Source of the DNA: Basidiobolus ranarum
Taxonomy: Eukaryota; Basidiobolomycota; Basidiobolomycetes; Basidiobolales
DNA: 22,553 bases
Direction of reading: 5' to 3'
Assembly (NCBI GenBank): GCA_040143965.1
Contig: JASJQH010007059.1
Coordinates: 1-22,553, forward strand
Below are positions 18,150 through 22,553 of the stretch, in pieces (the first letter of the stretch is position 1; every line of letters starts with the position of its first letter). The translations under genes were made by a program, and so were the position numbers. Below the pieces are notes generated by a model. The model ran no database searches. It saw only the letters and a list, made by a program, of their open reading frames with translations, and was not told where the DNA came from.

Positions 18150-18479
18150 GGTCCAAATCTTTACTAGAGTCTTTTGCAAGTGGTTTGGAGAAATGGAGAA
18201 ATTGGTGGTCTTCACTTATAAATTTATTGAGTAGAAACTTGACACATTTAGTTTGGTCAAGATGAAGACAAACTAACATGTGGAATGTGTTAAAGAAAAT
18301 CCCAGGAACATGTGTGCAATGTTTGCACTTCTAGCACAAGTTTGAAGAATCTATATTTCTGAGAACATCTGAGTAAATTCCAATTCAGAATTATGGGTAA
18401 TATATTGGCAGAATATAGGATAAATAAGTACCAGTCTATATATGACTATATAAGTGCTTAGACAATGCTGATTTCAGTA
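18150..18479 (+). repeat. LTR-like repeat copy D, diverged
   Basis: Shares blocks with copy C in order: AAGTGGTTTGGAGAAATGGAG, TTCACTTATAAATTTATTGAG, a TCAAGATGAAGACAAACTAAC-like stretch, GGAACATGTGTGCAATGTTT and TATATATGACTATATAAGTG, ending TTTCAGTA where copy C ends CTCAACA. Both termini have decayed, so this is an older copy in direct orientation with C. A 70-codon antisense frame inside it is not a gene. Confidence 0.5.
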
Positions 18480-18661
18480 TTTGCCAGAACAAAATTGTTC
18501 CTCAGATACTTTGTACATGTTATTTCACATGTAGTAAAAATATAAATATTCTGTATTTGACTTGTTCACATCTCCCAGCATTGGCACTTCATTTATCTCT
18601 GGCATGGAGATATATTATCATTATAAATGATTCTTTCCATGACACCTGAAGGACTCAGTAG

Positions 18662-18880
18662 TGTTGGGAAGTTTTGGAGGTATTGAAGTGAAATAGATCA
18701 CTGTAAGAAAGTATGGTTTTCACTTGTTGTCTGATGAGTTGAAGCTTTTATAATCATACTTCTGTATAAAGCACTAGAAACCAATAATGATGGGGAACAT
18801 ACCACAATATAATGTACAATGTTTGGGGACTTTCGAGAAACTATCAAATTTCAGCATTCCTAAATATTATTAATTAAATA
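18662..18880 (+). repeat. LTR-like repeat copy E, strongly diverged
   Basis: Begins TGTTGGGAAG and keeps GGTTTTCACTTGTTGTCTGA, GAGTTGAAGC and an ACAATGTTTGGGGACTT block in the same order as copies C and D. Similarity is low and both borders are approximate. Confidence 0.3.
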
Positions 18881-19816
18881 GAAACAAAATTCTTCCCAAT
18901 TAAGTTCTCCCAACTTCTAATGATTAATTTCAACTATGTATCAGATAACCGATGTATATTTAAACACAAAGTATTGCCAGAGCAAGGCTAAGTCAGTAAT
19001 ATCAATACTGTCTTATCCATTTGCCTTTTTTCTTTATATTCATACAAACATGAGCTATTAGTGCTGAGGAGTAACAGTGTTCCAGCTTTTCATCGTTATC
19101 GTAATTTATTCAAAATATAACATCAAAGTTGTAGTAGTAATGATCATAAATTTATGATCATTTTGACATCATTGATAGCTTTATTGCCACACTGCATATG
19201 TTCCTCCATATATGTGCGATCTGAAAGCCTATCCAAATATGTATTGTCTTGATTCTCTGGCGCAGTGAAATCACACTGTCTTTCCCTGTGCAGCTCATGG
19301 ATAGTATAACTTTAGCACTGTCATCATTCTCTTATTTTCTAGTGCTGTAAAATGTTGCTTCATATACATTCAAAGGTGCTAGCAATCTTATTACACTTCC
19401 CAGCAATATTGTGGAATAGTGTATTGTGATACTAACATTTGGATTGTTGCCTTCATTAAAAGTTTAGAGACTAAACAAGGCTTTGGTATACACATCCAAG
19501 TATGCTACGCTATCATTTGCTCTCGGATACAAAGAGACATATAAAACTTCAATCATTGGTACATCTTTGTGAAGTTATATTACAACATTGCTAGGGAATT
19601 TGGATTTCGACTTCGATGTGTATGATTTGTTTAATTTGTGACATCAATGCAACATGATTAGAGTGGTGCTTAGATACATGGTTTCGTAATACCAATGGTA
19701 GCATCGATAGCTTAGGGCCAGGCAAAAAAAAGAATGACTGCTTGTGCTGTTTTGGAAAGCAATAAGAGATCTATTAAACTTCAGAATTGTCAATGTTAAG
19801 GCCAGTGAATTGTGGC
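18881..19816. other. Spacer, no gene seen
   Basis: AT-rich, no open frame of note on either strand. A palindromic ATCATAAATTTATGAT lies at about 19142-19157. It includes the region downstream of the FAD oxidoreductase on the minus strand, where I see no clear AATAAA. Confidence 0.45.
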
Positions 19817-21151
19817 TTATTCCGGTTTAGGGAATTCATTCAGTGACAATGCATTGATACACACTCCGAGCACCATATCCTCGTCAACAATCTCCTGTGC
19901 TTTCTCACGTTCCAAGATTTCATCACCCAATTGGAAGAGGAAATTGTCTTTACCCATAAGCAGAAATAACTTATTGGGGAAATCAGGGAACTCGGCAAGT
20001 TCTCCTCTCAACCCCTCCTCTTGCCCCACAAGTGTACACAAATTCTTGGCTGCGATGTGACCTCCATACATGGCAAGACCTGCAAGTTTCATCACACTAC
20101 GGTTACAAACATCCCCAATGGCGAAGATATGTGAATACTTTGGATCATCAATCTGCATGGTTTTGTTGACACGAATCGCATTTTGGGAGAAGATTGGTTC
20201 ATCCGTAGATGAGGGTAGATTGACAACCGAAGCTTTGTTCTTTGTTCCTGTGCAGTTGATGACCCAGTCAGCTTTGATATTGCGCTGACTTGTAGTTGTC
20301 AGTTCAATGTTGTACTTGATCGTTGAAATCAATTCAGGAAGTATATCTTCGTGATTAGTGGCTGATTTGGTTTCCGAAAGTTGGACCTCGGAGATCAGTT
20401 CGGTAAGTGTATCGCTGGGATCCTTGGCCGTTTTGGTACTTGAGCTGAGAGGATTTTCCTTAATTACACGCTCACCAAGGATCATGTTAACTCCAATGTC
20501 TTCCCTGAGAATACGTACAACCTCCTGGCGAAATTCATCCCTGAATGGTCCAGAAATTGGTAGAGCCCGTGAATGAATAAGCGTGACATCCTTCTCGGGG
20601 AAATCACACTTTACATCAGCTGCCATTTCAATACCAACTGCACCTCCTCCGACCACTACAACAGATTTGGAGTCTTTGATGTCATAATGGTGTTTGAGCA
20701 GCTCCTTCATAAATTCGCCTTTTGTAGATGCACTGACACCAATGGGTGTTCCGCGGCTCTGGCCAAGTGCCATGATAAGATAGTCAAAGTTAATTTCTCC
20801 ATTGTCAGCCAGCTTGACGTTGTTGGCAGTGATCTCTCTAATGATTCCTTGTCGTACTGTAATTGAAGGGTGTGATAGCCATGGGACATTACGATAAGGA
20901 ACCCATAGTTTCTCTCCAAAATCTGGCTCAGTGAGGGCTCGTGTCATTCCCATAAAGTGGACAAAACCATCACGCCTGTCCACCAGTGTAATGCGCACAT
21001 TTTGGTTGGGAGGTGACTGTTGCGAGCCATCATAGCCTCTTGGTGCGAGCAGGTGAGTATAAAGGCACTTAAGTGCATTAAGACCGGCGTAGTTACCACC
21101 AGCGACAAGGATGTGGATAGGCTTTAGGCCAAGTTGGGCAACAGCGACCAT
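19817..21151 (-). CDS. AIF/FSP1-like FAD-dependent NAD(P)H oxidoreductase
   Basis: A single exon of 444 residues. The first FAD-binding Rossmann motif is near residues 13-24 (ILVAGGNYAGLNAL), typical of AIF-like/FSP1 (AMID) proteins rather than the strict GxGxxG form. The middle NAD(P)H-binding motif is VVVVGGGAVGIEMAADV at 164-180. DYLIMALGQSRGTP is at 123-136, and the second FAD motif, HIFAIGDVCN, at 341-350. Family members reduce quinones or similar acceptors; in animals FSP1 protects lipids from peroxidation. The substrate here is unknown. Residues about 234-288 form a polar insert carrying two related segments (DTLTELISEV and DILPELISTI). The frame stays open 39 codons upstream to an ATG at 21268, but that extension comes from a T/C-rich leader containing a TATTTAA-like motif near 21219-21225, so I prefer 21151. 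Unlike most neighbours it has no introns. Confidence 0.9.
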   Translation of the reverse strand: MVAVAQLGLKPIHILVAGGNYAGLNALKCLYTHLLAPRGYDGSQQSPPNQNVRITLVDRRDGFVHFMGMTRALTEPDFGEKLWVPYRNVPWLSHPSITVRQGIIREITANNVKLADNGEINFDYLIMALGQSRGTPIGVSASTKGEFMKELLKHHYDIKDSKSVVVVGGGAVGIEMAADVKCDFPEKDVTLIHSRALPISGPFRDEFRQEVVRILREDIGVNMILGERVIKENPLSSSTKTAKDPSDTLTELISEVQLSETKSATNHEDILPELISTIKYNIELTTTSQRNIKADWVINCTGTKNKASVVNLPSSTDEPIFSQNAIRVNKTMQIDDPKYSHIFAIGDVCNRSVMKLAGLAMYGGHIAAKNLCTLVGQEEGLRGELAEFPDFPNKLFLLMGKDNFLFQLGDEILEREKAQEIVDEDMVLGVCINALSLNEFPKPE

Positions 21152-21372
21152 GAGAGAAGTTTGAAATAGTAATAAAGAAAAGAAAGATGATAGACTTAAG
21201 AATGGATGAAAATAGTTGTTAAATAACCAAAATCTGATAAGCCATTCAAACCAATAAGAGTTGGTCACATATCTGATAAAAGAACCTCATTCTAACTAAT
21301 TAGGTTTTACCTTTGACCCAATCATGGTCTGAAGTGCTATCAGATTTATCATCAGACGGAAATTAGGAACTC
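21152..21372. promoter_or_regulatory. Putative FAD oxidoreductase promoter
   Basis: 220 bp between the oxidoreductase start and the transporter relic, which point away from each other. On the minus strand a pyrimidine-rich leader and a TATTTAA-like motif about 70 bp upstream of the ATG are visible. Confidence 0.35.
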
Positions 21373-21795
21373 GTGGTAAAACGGTGTAATGCTAAAAAGT
21401 ACATTGTTGTTGGCAGTCTGTTTGCTATTAACTTTATGAACACTATGGACACTAGTGCTACTGCAACCATCATACCGAATGTTCTAAGTGAATACAATGG
21501 TTTGACAAAGTGCAGGGCTCTCACAAGCATCTCTAATTGCCAACATACGTCCAATATTTGCAAAAAAGCTCATATTCTAGGATAAGCTGGATACAGTACA
21601 ATTGTAATCATTCTTATTGCTGACTTCATCCCACTTCATCTGCGTGGCTCGCTTAATGGATAAATGGTAATCACCACCGTAATAGATGTATACCTAGGGC
21701 CCGTTGTTGCATTTACCTTGCTCATAAAGTGGTGCTGGGTTTACGGCCTGTTGATACACCTGAGCTCGTTTCAATATGTGATGAAGGGGCTCTAA
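21373..21795 (+). pseudogene. Broken major-facilitator transporter (DHA2-like) relic
   Basis: Three fragments of a multidrug/siderophore-type MFS transporter lie in order but in different frames. The first (about 21400-21510) reads KKYIVVGSLFAINFMNTMDT and ATIIPNVLSEYNGLTK, like TM1 and its following loop. A second, in another frame (about 21514-21576), reads ASLIANIRPIFAKK, like the TM2 segment that leads to the QPIFGKLSD-type motif. A third (21601-21795) reads IVIILIADFIPLHLRG, a stop, then GPVVAFTLLIKWCWVYG, which matches the TM4-TM5 region (IADIVPLRxRG...GPLxGG...WRWCFYI). It has no ATG, a frameshift, an internal stop and a missing stretch of about 60 residues. Further decayed sequence may follow. 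Confidence 0.6.
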
Positions 21796-22553
21796 CTCTC
21801 GCAGGCTCTGCCATGCTCTCTCCAGCCCCATATGACCTTAGCAAAGATCAAAAAAGAGAGGTAGAGGCAGAGGTAACAGGATAGTATGGACGTTTATTGG
21901 TATATTGCATTTTTAATAACATATATATATTGTAAGTTCTATATAAAGTTACGAAGATTAACCAGTCACATCTGTCTCCAAACTGGTTAGGTTTCTTGCA
22001 GATCATATTGTTCGTTTCTCTCCACAAATGGAAATGCCGTCATGTCTGATCTTCTCTCGGTAATCAAAGGGAAATTTATTCCAACAGATATTCTAGAATT
22101 GTAAACACTAGAGTGAACACTGGAATTATATTCATATTTAATGTGTCAATTTTTGGGGTTATGTATATTCTTGTTGACAAGCATGTATTCATATATATAT
22201 ATCATTGCCGGTTGTCTACATCAAGAAACTAACTTCCAGATTACTGCACTCATTGTGTATACAACTTTCATTATTAAACTCGATGGCGTGATCCATATCG
22301 TATGCGCGTTCATTTCAAGTTTCTGCGCGAACAAAACCAGCGTAGTATGGAATATATTTATGGGAGTCGTGAAGGGTTGGAAATATACCCATGCAACATT
22401 AGTGAAAAATGGAGCAGTGCTTTTGAGGACGATTTCCACCAAAATCAATTAGAATCCAACAGCCATACCCTTTGGGGGATAAAGGCGCTAAGTGGTGTGG
22501 ACTTTATTTTGCGTATATACTAATCTATACAAAGTGGCAATGAATACAGGAAT
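21796..22553. other. Decayed or non-coding region
   Basis: Frames of 70-100 codons occur (for example 22141-22452 and 22302-22523 plus), hydrophobic in one frame and polar in the other. None has a recognised motif or typical codon use. Parts could be further remains of the transporter, such as a hydrophobic run near 22121-22190, but I cannot show it. Confidence 0.35.

Noticed and set aside
21152-21268. 39-residue N-terminal extension of the FAD oxidoreductase
   Set aside because: Encoded by a T/C-rich leader with a TATA-like motif; family proteins begin close to the first Rossmann strand.
1-22553. tRNA, rRNA or other structured RNA genes
   Set aside because: I looked for B-box-like TTCGANTC motifs and paired arms on both strands and found none that fold convincingly by eye; a tRNAscan run would settle it.

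Overview
This looks like nuclear DNA of a fungus. It is AT-rich, with short spliceosomal introns of 55-73 bp (GT...AG, often with a CTAAC-like branch point), AATAAA poly(A) signals, a cytosolic-type lysyl-tRNA synthetase and a velvet regulator, a family known from fungi. The mix of short introns, long AT-rich spacers and a GH20 hexosaminidase would suit an early-diverging lineage (Zoopagomycota or Mucoromycota), but I cannot place it further from the sequence alone.

Layout. 1-810: repeat-rich, with two LTR-like elements head to head. 810-3540: mostly spacer, with one odd Arg-rich small ORF (1705-1956) and two short tandem repeats. 3545-3813: a two-exon gene for a 70-residue SCOC-like coiled-coil protein. 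4283-6016: single-exon lysyl-tRNA synthetase. 6017-8695: long spacer with weak ORF remnants and a 3 x 16 bp repeat. 8696-10097: four-exon velvet-domain regulator. 10787-12743 (minus): four-exon secreted beta-N-acetylhexosaminidase, convergent with velvet. 13360-13871: two triplicated tandem repeats. 14129-15095 and 16201-17161: tandem duplicate five-exon short-chain dehydrogenase genes with duplicated promoters. 17570-18880: more copies of the LTR-like family. 19817-21151 (minus): single-exon AIF/FSP1-like FAD oxidoreductase. 21373-21795: broken, deleted major-facilitator transporter relic. The rest shows no clear gene.

Functionally this is not an operon or an obvious cluster. Housekeeping genes (LysRS, SCOC) sit beside a developmental regulator, a chitin-degrading exoenzyme and redox enzymes. 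The strongest unusual signals are five. (1) Partial gene conversion between the two dehydrogenases leaves intron 4 identical, while introns 1-2 have lost similarity and the substrate-cleft residues differ. (2) A conserved palindrome lies in both dehydrogenase promoters. (3) A head-to-head LTR-like inverted repeat could fold into a long hairpin. (4) A velvet intron is a multiple of three with no stop, so its retention would add 21 residues inside the DNA-binding domain. (5) A transporter relic lies just upstream of the FAD oxidoreductase. I did not find a convincing new defence, toxin or mobile system.
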